This document shows positions 26,477 through 34,998 of a DNA stretch of 64,000 nucleotides, piece by piece. Source of the stretch: Gordonia spumicola (GTDB taxonomy: Bacteria > Actinomycetota > Actinomycetes > Mycobacteriales > Mycobacteriaceae); assembly GCF_009932475.1 (NCBI RefSeq), contig NZ_BJOV01000005.1, positions 1,116,001-1,180,000 on the forward strand. The letters are read 5' to 3'. Each line of letters begins with the position of its first letter. The first letter of the stretch is position 1. A program made the translations under genes and the position numbers. Below the pieces are notes generated by a model that was not told where the DNA came from, made no database searches, and saw only the letters and a list, made by a program, of their open reading frames with translations.

Positions 26477-28086
26477 CGCTGCCCGCGTGGGCGTGGCGAC
26501 CGCTCGCATCGGCCGCCTCCGGCGGGGTGATGTACGCGGCGTTCCCCCCGCGTGACCTGTGGTTCCTCGCTCCACTGTCCCTCGGCCTCCTGTACACGGC
26601 GCTGCGCTTGGGACGTCCGCGGGTCCGCGTCGGCGCACTGTGCGGATTCGTGTTCGGTCTCGCCTTCTTCGTGCCGCTGCTCCCGTGGATCGGCGAGTAC
26701 GTCGGACCGTTGCCGTGGCTGGCGTTGGCCGTCGTGATGGCGCTCTACCTGGCGCTGTTCGGCGCGATCGCGACCGTCACGATGCGCCTGCGCGCGGCTC
26801 CGCTCTGGTTCGCGATCGCCTGGGTCGGCGTCGAGACGATCCGATCGTCGTTCCCGTTCGGCGGCTTCCCGTGGGGGCGGGCCGCATTCAGCCAGACGTC
26901 CGGACTGCTGCTGCCGTCGGCCTCGCTCGTCGGAGTGCCGGGATTGTCGTTCGTCGTCGCCGCCGTGGGTGCGGGGCTGGCGTCGGGAGTCCTCGCGGCC
27001 GTCGACCTGCGCCGCGGCGACGGTGGGCGGTGGCGGCCCGCCGTCGGACCGGGCGTCGCCCTGATCCTGCTCGTCGTCGGCGCGATCGTCGCGGCGATCG
27101 GAGCCCCAGGCACCCATGCGACGTCGTCGGTGACGGTCGCGGCCGTCCAGGGGAACGTCCCGCGCCTCGGCCTCGACTTCAACGAGCAGCGACGAGCCGT
27201 GCTGGACAACCACGTCAACGAGACCGAGCGGCTGGCGCAGCAGGTTCGCGACGGCGAACGCTCGCAGCCCGACATCGTGCTGTGGCCGGAGAACGCCTCC
27301 GACATCCCGCCGTCGCTCAACCCGGACGCCGCCGCACTCATCCGGGAGGCCGTCACGTCCGTGGACGCGCCGATCGTCCTCGGCACGCTCGTCCCCAACG
27401 ACGACGGCCGGCCCACCAACTCGGTCCTCGTCTGGGGACGCCGCGACGGCCGGGCCGACGACGAACCGTCAGCCCGCTACGACAAGCACATCATCCAACC
27501 GTTCGGCGAGTACCTCCCGTGGCGCGGCTTCTTCCGGCACTTCTCGTCGTACGCCGACCGCGCAGGCGACTTCAAGCCAGGTTCCGGACCGGCGATCGTC
27601 ACGGTGCGAACGGCGAAGGGCACGGTGCGTCTGGGTGTGTCGACGTGCTGGGAGGTCGCCTTCGACAGGTCGCCGCGACAGGCGGTGGACGACGGAGCCC
27701 AGCTCCTGTACGTGCCGACCAACAATGCGACGTTCGGACTCACCGACATGAGCAGCCAGCAACTGGCGATGTCGCGGATCCGCGCCGTCGAGACCGGGCG
27801 CAGTGTGGCGGTGGTCTCCACCAGCGGACTGAGCGCACTGATCCGGCCGGACGGATCGGTCATCGCCGAGAGCGGCCTCTTCGAAGCGGCGGTGCTGCAG
27901 AGCGCCCTCGAATTGCGCGACGGCAGGACCCTGGCCGTTAGTCTCGGCCCGTGGCCCGAGCGGGTCGTGCTCCTCGTCATGGCGCTCGGGTTTTTGTACG
28001 CGCTGACGCGAGCGACTAACCTCGACATGTTCGCCGGTCGACGCCGACCGGCCGGAGGGATCGAGAAGGAGCACGATGAGCGGTAG
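26473..28086 (+). CDS. lnt: Apolipoprotein N-acyltransferase Lnt
   Basis: Lnt adds the third acyl chain to lipoproteins in the membrane. The 537-residue protein has about seven hydrophobic segments over residues 1-205 and near 505-522, surrounding a carbon-nitrogen hydrolase domain. The catalytic triad is visible: Glu273 in LWPENA, Lys338 in [13 protein letters not shown], and Cys392 in VSTCWEV. GTG 26473 overlaps the amidohydrolase stop. The end overlaps ppm1 by 11 bases. In M. tuberculosis the two are one fused protein (Rv2051c); here they are separate. Confidence 0.93.
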   Translation: MTLPAWAWRPLASAASGGVMYAAFPPRDLWFLAPLSLGLLYTALRLGRPRVRVGALCGFVFGLAFFVPLLPWIGEYVGPLPWLALAVVMALYLALFGAIATVTMRLRAAPLWFAIAWVGVETIRSSFPFGGFPWGRAAFSQTSGLLLPSASLVGVPGLSFVVAAVGAGLASGVLAAVDLRRGDGGRWRPAVGPGVALILLVVGAIVAAIGAPGTHATSSVTVAAVQGNVPRLGLDFNEQRRAVLDNHVNETERLAQQVRDGERSQPDIVLWPENASDIPPSLNPDAAALIREAVTSVDAPIVLGTLVPNDDGRPTNSVLVWGRRDGRADDEPSARYDKHIIQPFGEYLPWRGFFRHFSSYADRAGDFKPGSGPAIVTVRTAKGTVRLGVSTCWEVAFDRSPRQAVDDGAQLLYVPTNNATFGLTDMSSQQLAMSRIRAVETGRSVAVVSTSGLSALIRPDGSVIAESGLFEAAVLQSALELRDGRTLAVSLGPWPERVVLLVMALGFLYALTRATNLDMFAGRRRPAGGIEKEHDER

Positions 28087-28843
28087 CGATCAGAAGGTGA
28101 TCGGACAGCGGGGCGCGGGGGCCCTCGTCGTCATTCCCACGTTCAACGAACGCGAGAACCTGCCCCTGATCGTCGGTCGTCTGCTCGATGCGATGCCCGA
28201 CGTGCACGTGCTGGTGGTCGACGACTCGAGCCCGGACGGCACGGGAGACGTCGCCGACCAGATCGCGGCCGACGACGCCGCGGGGCGCGTGCACGTACTG
28301 CACCGCACCGCCAAGGACGGGCTCGGCAAGGCCTACCTCGCGGGCTTCGCGTGGGGCCTGAGCCGCGACTACTCGGTCATCGTCGAGATGGACGCCGACG
28401 GCAGTCACGCCCCCGAACAGCTACATCGGCTGTTCGACGCGGTCGACGACGGAGCCGATCTCGTCATCGGATCGCGGTACGTGCCCGGCGGAGCCCTCGT
28501 CAACTGGCCGAAGCGCCGCGAACTGCTGTCCAAGGGCGCCAACACGTACGCCCGGTTGGCGCTCGGCTCGAAGATCAAGGACATCACCGCAGGCTACCGA
28601 GCGTTCCGTCGCGAGGTGCTCGAGAAGATCGGCCTCGACCAGGTCGACTCCGCGGGCTACTGCTTCCAGATCGATCTGGCGTGGCGGTCGATCCAGGCCG
28701 GCTTCGACATCCGCGAGGTGCCGATCACATTCACCGAACGCGCCATCGGCGAGTCGAAGATGGACGGCGGCGTCATCGCCGAATCGTTCCTGAAGGTGGC
28801 CCGCTGGGGCATCGAGGGCCGCAAGGCGAAGTTCAAGCGCTGA
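28076..28843 (+). CDS. ppm1: Polyprenol monophosphomannose synthase Ppm1
   Basis: Ppm1 is a GT2 glycosyltransferase that moves mannose from GDP-mannose to polyprenol phosphate, the donor for lipoarabinomannan and protein mannosylation. The 255-residue soluble DPM1-like protein shows [43 protein letters not shown] (DxD), [28 protein letters not shown] acceptor motif and [11 protein letters not shown]. The ATG lies inside the end of lnt, in another frame, indicating coupling. In mycobacteria its activity is enhanced by the Lnt part. Confidence 0.94.
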   Translation: MSGSDQKVIGQRGAGALVVIPTFNERENLPLIVGRLLDAMPDVHVLVVDDSSPDGTGDVADQIAADDAAGRVHVLHRTAKDGLGKAYLAGFAWGLSRDYSVIVEMDADGSHAPEQLHRLFDAVDDGADLVIGSRYVPGGALVNWPKRRELLSKGANTYARLALGSKIKDITAGYRAFRREVLEKIGLDQVDSAGYCFQIDLAWRSIQAGFDIREVPITFTERAIGESKMDGGVIAESFLKVARWGIEGRKAKFKR

Positions 28844-28866
28844 CGCCCGTTTCCCCAGATCACGAA

Positions 28867-28907
28867 CAGGGCCCCGTTCCTCTCATCGAGAGAGGGACGG
28901 GGCCCTG
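28867..28907. terminator. Bidirectional terminator hairpin, ppm1/rbpA
   Basis: CAGGGCCCCG at 28867-28876 pairs with CGGGGCCCTG at 28898-28907; the arms extend inward through TCCTCTC/GAGAGGGA, giving a nearly perfect long stem. It lies between the convergent genes ppm1 and rbpA. Confidence 0.85.
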
Positions 28908-28926
28908 AGTCGTCGCGGTCGGTGTT

Positions 28927-29271
28927 CTACGCGGTGCCGCCGCGACGGCGCTGCTTGAGCAGGTCGAGGCGTTCGGCGAGAAGCACTTCGAGCTCCTCTT
29001 CGGAGCGGCGTTCCAGCAGCATGTCCCAGTGGGTGCGCGGCGGCTTGCCCTTCTTCTCCTCGGGCTCGGCGCCCTCGAGGATCGTGCCTTCCATTCCGTT
29101 CTTGCACGGCCACTTGGACGGGATCTCGGCGTCGTCCGCGAACGGGATGTCGAAGATCTCACCATTGTCGGTGCGGTACTGGACGATCCGCCGCGGCGCG
29201 AGGTCGTGGTCGCGGTCGGTCTCGTAGCTCACCGCTCCGAGTCGGCTACCGCGCAGTACTCGATCAGCCAT
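28927..29271 (-). CDS. rbpA: RNA polymerase-binding protein RbpA
   Basis: RbpA is the essential actinobacterial RNA polymerase holoenzyme activator that stabilises open complexes with the principal sigma factor. The 114-residue product starts MADRVLRGSRLGAVSYETDR. It has the RbpA core (VQYRTDNGEIFDIPFADDAEIP; WPCKNGMEG), and the sigma-interacting C-terminal helix ERRSEEELEVLLAERLDLL ending RRRGG. The length and sequence are those of the family. Separated from ppm1 by a strong bidirectional hairpin. Confidence 0.97.
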   Translation of the reverse strand: MADRVLRGSRLGAVSYETDRDHDLAPRRIVQYRTDNGEIFDIPFADDAEIPSKWPCKNGMEGTILEGAEPEEKKGKPPRTHWDMLLERRSEEELEVLLAERLDLLKQRRRGGTA

Positions 29272-29369
29272 TCATGGTTCCTCTCAACAGACAGTGGTTC
29301 GACTATTCTACGCGTCCCCCGCGAGTGGTGCGCGGGACGCCTCTCACGAGGGGCGTAACGTGGGTAGGC

Positions 29370-29708
29370 ATGTCGGAGACGTCGCCACGCAAGCGGCCGT
29401 ACGCATGCGCGTGGTGCGGCCGGGAGATGGTCGACTCCGACACCGGCCGTCGGCGAAAGTACTGCAAACGGTCGTGCAGGCAACGGGCCTACGAACAGAG
29501 AACGCTCCTGGAGGGCACGGCTATTCCCGGCGACGCGCTCATCCTCAACGCCGCGGAGGCCGAAGCGCTCGGCGACCGGCTCTTCGAGCTGCGCTGCGCC
29601 GCGGAGGACATCCGAACCGCGCTCGACGAGGGCACCGATGTGCCCTCGCTGCGAGCCATGGCCGCGGACCTGGTGCGCCTGGCAGACCGGGCGGAGCGTC
29701 TGCGCTGA
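29370..29708 (+). CDS. Small protein with N-terminal four-cysteine zinc-binding motif
   Basis: A 112-residue protein. Residues 10-45 contain YACAWCGREM and RRKYCKRSCRQRAYEQR: CxxC plus CxxxC, a likely treble-clef zinc site with a basic helix, which could bind nucleic acid. The remainder (about 55-112) is an acidic helical region. ATG 29370 is chosen because the Cys motif begins just after; the upstream frame has no conserved sequence. It is divergent from rbpA with a 98-base gap and is followed after 19 bases by the adenylate cyclase gene. Function unknown. Confidence 0.75.
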   Translation: MSETSPRKRPYACAWCGREMVDSDTGRRRKYCKRSCRQRAYEQRTLLEGTAIPGDALILNAAEAEALGDRLFELRCAAEDIRTALDEGTDVPSLRAMAADLVRLADRAERLR

Positions 29709-29727
29709 CGCAGTACACTCGTCCACT

Positions 29728-30537
29728 GTGACACCACCTCGCGCTGAGCCGCCGCAGGACGACGCCGAGTCGTCGCCCCTGTCCAGGGCGAACAGCTTCC
29801 TCTCGCGAACCGACTCGAGTGAGGCCGCCCTCAAGGCAGCGAAGTTCGCGCGGAGCCTGGCTCCCGGCGAGACGATCTCGCCCAAGACGGACAGGACGTC
29901 GGACCGGCTCGCCCGCATGATCGGCGACAGCAGTCCCGACCGGCCGAGCGCCGTCCGGGAGCTGGGCCTCGCGACTGTCGCCGTGTGGCAGAACGTCATC
30001 GAACGCCGTCGACCGGCTCCGGACAGCGCGCCGGTGCCCGCGACGATCCTGTTCACCGACCTCGTCAGCTTCTCCACCTGGGCGCTGCGGGCCGGTGACG
30101 ATCTTGTCCTCGATCTGATCAAACAGGTGAACGACGCGTGCGCCAGGGTGATCCGGCGTCGCGGCGGTCAGGTGGTCAAGACGCTCGGCGACGGGACGAT
30201 GGCAGTCTTCGTCGACGCCGCGCAGGCGATCGAGGCCGCCTACGAATGCGGTGAGGCGGTCTCCGCGATCACGGTGGAGGGACACCGACCCTCCCTGCGG
30301 GCCGGACTCCACACCGGCGAGCCGCGCGCGGTCGGGGACGACTTCCTCGGCGTCGACGTCAACATCGCCGCCCGCGTCTGCGATGCCGCGGGTGCGGGCG
30401 AGGTGTACGTGAGCGATGCCACCCTCGCCGCCGTCGACGCCGAGCGGTACGTGGTCAAGCGTCGCCGGTTCCGCGCGAAGGGCGTGCCGAAGGACATGAG
30501 CGTGTACCGGGTGCTTCCTCGGTACGACCGAGGATGA
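29728..30537 (+). CDS. Class III adenylate cyclase
   Basis: A 269-residue soluble cyclase converting ATP to cAMP. An N-terminal region of about 100 residues without recognisable domain precedes the catalytic domain. All six canonical class III residues are visible: metal-binding Asp111 (LFTDLVSF) and Asp155 (KTLGDGTM), adenine-selecting Lys151 and Asp205, and transition-state Asn212 and Arg216 (DVNIAARV). The fold needs a dimer. GTG 29728 is the start after the preceding gene. No membrane helix or sensor domain is seen, so the input signal is unknown. Confidence 0.92.
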   Translation: MTPPRAEPPQDDAESSPLSRANSFLSRTDSSEAALKAAKFARSLAPGETISPKTDRTSDRLARMIGDSSPDRPSAVRELGLATVAVWQNVIERRRPAPDSAPVPATILFTDLVSFSTWALRAGDDLVLDLIKQVNDACARVIRRRGGQVVKTLGDGTMAVFVDAAQAIEAAYECGEAVSAITVEGHRPSLRAGLHTGEPRAVGDDFLGVDVNIAARVCDAAGAGEVYVSDATLAAVDAERYVVKRRRFRAKGVPKDMSVYRVLPRYDRG

Positions 30538-30544
30538 CCCGTCC

Positions 30545-30823
30545 GTGCCGCTCTTCGACGACGACGAACTCCAGGCGTACTACCGCCGGATAGAAGACCG
30601 CACCGAGGCCGCGCACGCGCGTCCCCGGCGTCGTCGTCGCGACGTCCCGGCGGTCGTGTTCACCTGTCCGACCCCGGAGAAGATCGCCTACGACGACTAC
30701 CCGGCGGTGATGGGCGCGATCCTCGCGATCAGTCGCGCGTCACGCGCACGTCCGTCGTTGCGCTGTTACGAGTGCCGATGCGGCTACTGGCACCTGACGA
30801 GCGGCGTTCCCCGCCCGGAATGA
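30545..30823 (+). CDS. Small hypothetical protein with C-terminal zinc-ribbon-like motif
   Basis: A 92-residue protein starting at GTG 30545, eight bases after the cyclase stop, so probably in the same transcript. A basic stretch (HARPRRRRRD) is followed by a helical part, and the C-terminus has LRCYECRCGYWHLTS, a CxxCxC...H cluster resembling a half zinc ribbon often seen in small actinobacterial and phage proteins. Function unknown. Its stop codon lies in the first copy of an 18-bp direct repeat. Confidence 0.65.
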   Translation: MPLFDDDELQAYYRRIEDRTEAAHARPRRRRRDVPAVVFTCPTPEKIAYDDYPAVMGAILAISRASRARPSLRCYECRCGYWHLTSGVPRPE

Positions 30824-30855
30824 CACGACGAACGACGATGACACGACGAACGACG
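30820..30855. repeat. Tandem duplication of an 18-bp unit
   Basis: ATGACACGACGAACGACG occurs perfectly twice, at 30820-30837 and 30838-30855. The first copy supplies the stop codon of the upstream gene, and the second runs into the terminator hairpin of the oppositely oriented small gene. It looks like a simple slippage duplication. Confidence 0.9.
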
Positions 30856-30891
30856 AAGGGCTCCGACCTCGGGTGAGGTCGGAGCCCTTCG
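30854..30891. terminator. Terminator hairpin between convergent small genes
   Basis: CGAAGGGCTCCGACCTC (30854-30870) and GAGGTCGGAGCCCTTCG (30875-30891) form a perfect 17-bp stem with a four-base loop. It sits between the zinc-ribbon-like gene (+) and the 52-residue gene (-) and should stop both. Confidence 0.9.
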
Positions 30892-30907
30892 TCAGTGGCG
30901 GGGCGCG

Positions 30908-31066
30908 TCAGCGGCGGCGCTGCTGGGGGCCGAGTACCGATACCGGCGAATTCGACAGCTGCAGCTGGGTGCGGTCGGCGTGGCTCATGTTCATGGCCTT
31001 GTTGATGCGTCGGCCGTAGCCGCGGATCGTCGAACCGATGGTGGGACTGGTGCGGTTGTTTCGCAT
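30908..31066 (-). CDS. 52-residue basic small protein (hypothetical)
   Basis: An ATG at complement 31064-31066 opens 52 codons: MRNNRTSPTIGSTIRGYGRR, then INKAMNMSHADRTQLQLSNS and a tail SPVSVLGPQQRRR. It is rich in Arg, Asn and Ser, with no hydrophobic segment. Three signals support it as a real gene: an optimal GGAGGA ribosome site seven bases upstream, a promoter-like pair at 31102-31130 and a perfect terminator 17 bases past the stop. I do not recognise a family. A regulatory or RNA/RNAP-binding role is possible but unsupported. Confidence 0.7.
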   Translation of the reverse strand: MRNNRTSPTIGSTIRGYGRRINKAMNMSHADRTQLQLSNSPVSVLGPQQRRR

Positions 31067-31101
31067 GGTGGAGTCCTCCTCCGTTGTCTTCAGTCCACAC
31101 C

Positions 31102-31130
31102 AACGTAACCAACCAGAAAGTCCCCGTCAA
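31102..31130 (-). promoter_or_regulatory. Sigma-70-type promoter of the 52-residue gene
   Basis: On the minus strand TTGACG (31130-31125) and TACGTT (31107-31102) are separated by 17 bases, a good -35/-10 arrangement in an unusually AT-richer patch. The predicted start would give a leader of roughly 30 bases before the ATG at 31066. Confidence 0.65.
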
Positions 31131-31180
31131 CTTTCATTCCCGGCGTGTTAACTTTTCGTTCATCTTGTGTGCGAGCCGGG

Positions 31181-32218
31181 TCACTCGGTGACGAGTCGCG
31201 ACAACCGCTCGACCTCCGCGGCCGAACCGGGGGAGACGAGCATGGTCGTGACCCCGGCGGCCTCCCACCGCGCGATCTGTTCGCGGACGTGCGCCTCGTC
31301 GCCGATGATCGCCGAATCGTCGACCGCCTCGTTCGGGATGATCGCGGCGGCCTCCGCCTTGCGGCCGGACCGGAACAGGGCCGTGACCTCGTCGACGACG
31401 TCGCCGTATCCCATCCGCCGATACACCTCGGCGTGGAAGTTGGTGTCCTCGCTGCCCATGCCGCCCATGTACAAGGCGAGGAACGGCTTGATGCCCTCGT
31501 AGGCGGCCGGGGCGTCGTCGGTGATGACGATCTGCGCCGTCGCGCAGATCTCGAACGTCTCCCGGGTCGTGCGGGCCCCTGGGCGGTTGAAACCCTCGTC
31601 GAGCCACTCGTTGTACTGGTCGGCCAGGCGGGGTGTGTAGAACAGCGGAAGCCACCCGTCCGCGATCTCCGCGGCCAACGCGATGTTCTTCGGTCCCTCC
31701 GCTCCGAGGTACACCGGGATGTCCCGGCGCAGCGGGTGGACGATCGACTTGAGCGGCTTGCCGAGCCCGGTGACCCCGTCACCCGACAACGGCAGTGGAT
31801 AGTGCGGCCCCGCGCTCGTCACCGGCGCCTCACGGGCCCACACCTGCCGCATGATGTCGATGTACTCGCGGGTGCGCGCGAGCGGCTTGGGGAACTTCTG
31901 TCCGTACCAGCCCTCGACCACCTGTGGTCCCGAGACGCCGAGGCCGACGATGTGCCTGCCGCCCGACAGGTGATCGAGCGTCATGGCGGCCATCGCACAC
32001 GCGGTCGGGGTGCGGGCCGACAACTGGATGACCGACGTCCCGAGCCGGACCCGTTCGGTCGTCGAACCCCACCACGACAACGGGGTGTACGCGTCCGAAC
32101 CCCAGGCCTCGGCGGTGAAGACCGCGTCGAACCCGTGCCGTTCGGCGGCCGCGACGAGTTCGGCGTGATTGTGCGGGGGCTGCGCGCCCCAGTATCCGAG
32201 CTGAAGTCCGAGTTTCAT
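31181..32218 (-). CDS. LLM-class F420-dependent oxidoreductase (Rv3520c-like)
   Basis: A 345-residue TIM-barrel flavin/F420 oxidoreductase of the luciferase-like superfamily. It starts MKLGLQLGYWGAQPPHNHAEL and shows FDAVFTAEAWGSDAYTPLSWWG, LGTSVIQLSARTPTACAMAA, and DHLSGGRHIVGLGVSGPQVVEGWYGQ, strongly like M. tuberculosis Rv3520c. The last motif contains the glycine-rich phosphate-binding loop. The substrate is unknown. It is monocistronic, downstream of the katG terminator on the same strand. Confidence 0.88.
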   Translation of the reverse strand: MKLGLQLGYWGAQPPHNHAELVAAAERHGFDAVFTAEAWGSDAYTPLSWWGSTTERVRLGTSVIQLSARTPTACAMAAMTLDHLSGGRHIVGLGVSGPQVVEGWYGQKFPKPLARTREYIDIMRQVWAREAPVTSAGPHYPLPLSGDGVTGLGKPLKSIVHPLRRDIPVYLGAEGPKNIALAAEIADGWLPLFYTPRLADQYNEWLDEGFNRPGARTTRETFEICATAQIVITDDAPAAYEGIKPFLALYMGGMGSEDTNFHAEVYRRMGYGDVVDEVTALFRSGRKAEAAAIIPNEAVDDSAIIGDEAHVREQIARWEAAGVTTMLVSPGSAAEVERLSRLVTE

Positions 32219-32256
32219 TCCGTCAATGTAGCGCGCGACACATCGCGCGACGACGA

Positions 32257-32286
32257 GGGCCGGACCCTCGGATGAGGATCCGGCCC
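32257..32286 (-). terminator. Terminator downstream of katG
   Basis: GGGCCGGACCCTC (32257-32269) pairs with GAGGATCCGGCCC (32274-32286) with one mismatch and a four-base loop. It lies in the 83-base gap between the katG stop and the LLM oxidoreductase start. Confidence 0.8.
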
Positions 32287-32301
32287 GTGTCGATGCGGAT
32301 G

Positions 32302-34482
32302 TCAGACGTCGAAGCGGTCCGCGTTCACCACGTGGTTCCACGCGGCGACGAAGTCGTCGACGAACTTGCGGCCGGCGTCGTCGGCTCCGTACACCTCGGC
32401 GATGCCGCGGAGCTGCGAGTTGGCGCCGAACACCAGGTCGGCACGGGTGCCGGTCCACTTCTGCGCGCCCGACGCGTCGGCGCCCGCGAAGGTGCCGTCG
32501 CCCTGGTCCGTCCACGTGACGTCCATGTCGAGGAGATTGACGAAGAAGTCGTTCGACAGGACGCCGGGACGCTCGGTGAGAACGCCGTGCGACGAGTCGC
32601 CGTGGTTGGCCCCGAGCACGCGGAGACCGCCGACGAGCACGGCCATCTGCGGCGGCGTGAGCTGCAGCAGGTAGGCGCGGTCGACGAGGAGGAACTCGGC
32701 GGGCACGTCGACGTCGTCGCCGACGTAGTTGCGGAAGCCGTCCCAGCGGGGCTCCATCTCGGTGAACGAACCGACGTCGGTCTGATCCTGGGTGGCGTCA
32801 CCGCGGCCCGGAGTGAACGGAACCGTCACCTCGTGACCGGCGTCGGCCGCGGCCTTCTCGATCGCGGCGGCTCCGGCGAGGACGATGACGTCGGCGACCG
32901 ATGCGCCGGTCTCCTCGGCGATGGCCTCCAGCGTCGGGAGCACCTCGGCGAGAGCCTGCGGGTCGTTGACCGACCAGCTGCGCTGCGGTTCGAGGCGGAC
33001 ACGGGCGCCGTTGGCTCCGCCGCGGTAGTCGCTGCCGCGGAACGACGCCGCGGCGGCCCAGGCGGTGGACACGAGCTGCGAGACCGACAGGCCCGACGCG
33101 AGGACGCGCTTCTTGATGTCGGCGATCTCGGCGTCGCCGATCACGGTGGCCGGGGCGTCGACGACGTCCTGCCAGATCAGCTTCTCGGCGGGCACCTCGC
33201 TGCCGCGGTAACGGGCCAGCGGACCCATGTCGCGGTGCGTGAGCTTGTACCAGGCGCGGGCGAACGCGTCGGCGAACTCACGCGGGTTGTCCAGGAACCG
33301 CTGCGAGATCTTGCCGTAGATCGGATCGAACCGCAGCGCGAGGTCGGTCGTCAGCATGACCGGTGCGTGACGCTTCTCCGGGTCGTGTGCATCCGGCACG
33401 CTGCTGGAGCTCGCGCCACCGGCCGGGACCCACTGCTGTGCGCCCGCGGGGCTCTTGGTGAGCTCCCAGTCGTACGCGAACAGGGTCCAGAAGAAGTTGT
33501 TGTCCCATGTGGTGGGCGTGCTGTTCCACGCGCCTTCCAGGCCCGACGTGATGGCGTCGCCGCCGACACCGGAGCCGTACGTGCTCTTCCAACCCAGACC
33601 CATCTGCTCGAGGGGAGCGGCTTCGGGCTCGGCTCCGACGTTGTCGGCAGGTCCGGCGCCGTGCGTCTTGCCGAAGGTGTGGCCGCCGGCGATGAGGGCG
33701 ACGGTCTCTTCGTCGTTCATCGCCATGCGAGCGAAGGTCTCGCGGATGTCCTTGGCGGCGAGAAGCGGATCCGGGTTCCCGTTCGGGCCTTCGGGGTTCA
33801 CGTAGATCAGGCCCATCTGGACCGCCGCGAGCGGGTTCTCCAGATCGCGCTCACCGGTGTAGCGCTCATCGTCGAGCCAGCCGCGCTCGGGACCCCAGTA
33901 GACCTCCTCGGGCTCCCACTTGTCGGGGCGTCCGCCGCCGAAGCCGAAGGTGTGAAAGCCCATGTCCTCGAGGGCGACGTTGCCGGCGAGCACGATGAGG
34001 TCGGCCCACGACAGGGCGGCGCCGTGCTTCTTCTTGACCGGCCACAGCAGACGGCGGGCCTTGTCCAGGCTCGTGTTGTCGGGCCAGCTGTTCAGCGGTG
34101 CGAAGCGCTGCATGCCGTGGCCCGCGCCGCCGCGGCCGTCCGAGACGCGGTAGGTGCCCGCGGCGTGCCACGCCATGCGGATGTAGAACGGGCCGTAGTG
34201 GCCGTAGTCCGCGGGCCACCACGACTTCGAGTCGCGCAGGGTCGCCGCGATGTCGGCCTTCACCTCGGCGAGGTCGAGGGTGTCGAAGGCGGCCGCGTAG
34301 TCGAAGCCCGCGCCGTTCGGATCGCCCTCGGGGGAGTTCTCGGCGAGCACCTTGAGGTTGAGCCGGTTGGGCCACCAGTCGCGGTTGCCGCCGCCTGCGG
34401 TCGGCGGCTGCATCTTGCCTTCATGCATCGGGCAACCCGTGACGACGGGGACTTCCTGCTCGGGCGCTGCTTGATCGGACAC
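32302..34482 (-). CDS. katG: Catalase-peroxidase KatG
   Basis: KatG is a haem enzyme with catalase and peroxidase activity, giving peroxide resistance and activating isoniazid in mycobacteria. The 726-residue length is typical of the duplicated-domain family. The distal site is [12 protein letters not shown] (Arg102, Trp105, His106). The proximal histidine region is [21 protein letters not shown] retains the serine equivalent to M. tuberculosis Ser315, and [27 protein letters not shown] is conserved. GTG start 34482 follows AAAGGA. It lies 50 bases downstream of furA, the expected partner. Confidence 0.96.
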   Translation of the reverse strand: MSDQAAPEQEVPVVTGCPMHEGKMQPPTAGGGNRDWWPNRLNLKVLAENSPEGDPNGAGFDYAAAFDTLDLAEVKADIAATLRDSKSWWPADYGHYGPFYIRMAWHAAGTYRVSDGRGGAGHGMQRFAPLNSWPDNTSLDKARRLLWPVKKKHGAALSWADLIVLAGNVALEDMGFHTFGFGGGRPDKWEPEEVYWGPERGWLDDERYTGERDLENPLAAVQMGLIYVNPEGPNGNPDPLLAAKDIRETFARMAMNDEETVALIAGGHTFGKTHGAGPADNVGAEPEAAPLEQMGLGWKSTYGSGVGGDAITSGLEGAWNSTPTTWDNNFFWTLFAYDWELTKSPAGAQQWVPAGGASSSSVPDAHDPEKRHAPVMLTTDLALRFDPIYGKISQRFLDNPREFADAFARAWYKLTHRDMGPLARYRGSEVPAEKLIWQDVVDAPATVIGDAEIADIKKRVLASGLSVSQLVSTAWAAAASFRGSDYRGGANGARVRLEPQRSWSVNDPQALAEVLPTLEAIAEETGASVADVIVLAGAAAIEKAAADAGHEVTVPFTPGRGDATQDQTDVGSFTEMEPRWDGFRNYVGDDVDVPAEFLLVDRAYLLQLTPPQMAVLVGGLRVLGANHGDSSHGVLTERPGVLSNDFFVNLLDMDVTWTDQGDGTFAGADASGAQKWTGTRADLVFGANSQLRGIAEVYGADDAGRKFVDDFVAAWNHVVNADRFDV

Positions 34483-34496
34483 TGCGATTCCTTTCG

Positions 34497-34516
34497 AAAA
34501 GAAACGGGGCTGTTTC
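34497..34516 (-). terminator. Small hairpin with T-run in the furA-katG gap (possible attenuator)
   Basis: Read on the minus strand, GAAAC (34516-34512), loop AGCCCC, GTTTC (34505-34501) is followed by TTTT (34500-34497), a minimal Rho-independent terminator shape. It lies just upstream of the katG ribosome site, so it could attenuate read-through from furA or mark an mRNA processing site. The arms are only five bases. Confidence 0.45.
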
Positions 34517-34532
34517 GTGTGATTTCAGGGGG

Positions 34533-34991
34533 CTAGGCGTGTGGAGCGGGATCCGCCTTCGCGGGCGGATCGGAGGCGTCCGCGCACGCTGCGCAGACGC
34601 CCCAGTAGATGACCTCGGCTTCGTCGATGTGGAAGCCGTGTTCGTCCGACGCGGCGAGGCACGGAGCCTCCCCGACTGCGCAGTCGACGTCGTGCACGCT
34701 GCCGCAGACGCGGCAGACGAGGTGATGGTGATTGTCGGCGATCCGGGTCTCATACAGGGACACGTGACCGGACGGTTGGATGCGGCGGAGGAGACCCGCG
34801 TCGGTGAGCGCACGCAGGACGTCGTAGACGGCTTGGCGCGAGACCCCGTCGAGCGTTCGACGGACGCCGGACAGGATGCCTTCGGTGTCCGAGTGGGGAT
34901 GCGCGTCGACGACCGACATGACGGCCAGCCGCGGTTTGGTCACACGGAGACCGGCAGCCCGGATGGCTGCTGCGTGCTCGTCTGTGACCAT
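34533..34991 (-). CDS. furA: Fur-family peroxide/iron-responsive repressor FurA
   Basis: FurA represses katG and itself and is relieved by oxidative stress. The 152-residue protein has a winged-helix domain (LRVTKPRLAVMSVVDAHPHSD; VSRQAVYDVLRALTDAGLL). Its dimer/metal domain has NHHHLVCRVCGSVHDVDC (CxxC) and a second CxxC in YWGVCAACAD. I chose ATG 34991 (MVTDEHAAAIRAAGLR). The gene sits seven bases after the PTE-like gene and 50 bases before katG, so its promoter must lie inside the PTE-like gene or upstream of it. Confidence 0.93.
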   Translation of the reverse strand: MVTDEHAAAIRAAGLRVTKPRLAVMSVVDAHPHSDTEGILSGVRRTLDGVSRQAVYDVLRALTDAGLLRRIQPSGHVSLYETRIADNHHHLVCRVCGSVHDVDCAVGEAPCLAASDEHGFHIDEAEVIYWGVCAACADASDPPAKADPAPHA

Positions 34992-34998
34992 GATCTCA

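Noticed and set aside
30820..30855. CRISPR-like repeats
   Set aside because: Only two directly adjoining 18-bp units without spacers. This is a tandem duplication. No other array-like repeat was seen in the window.
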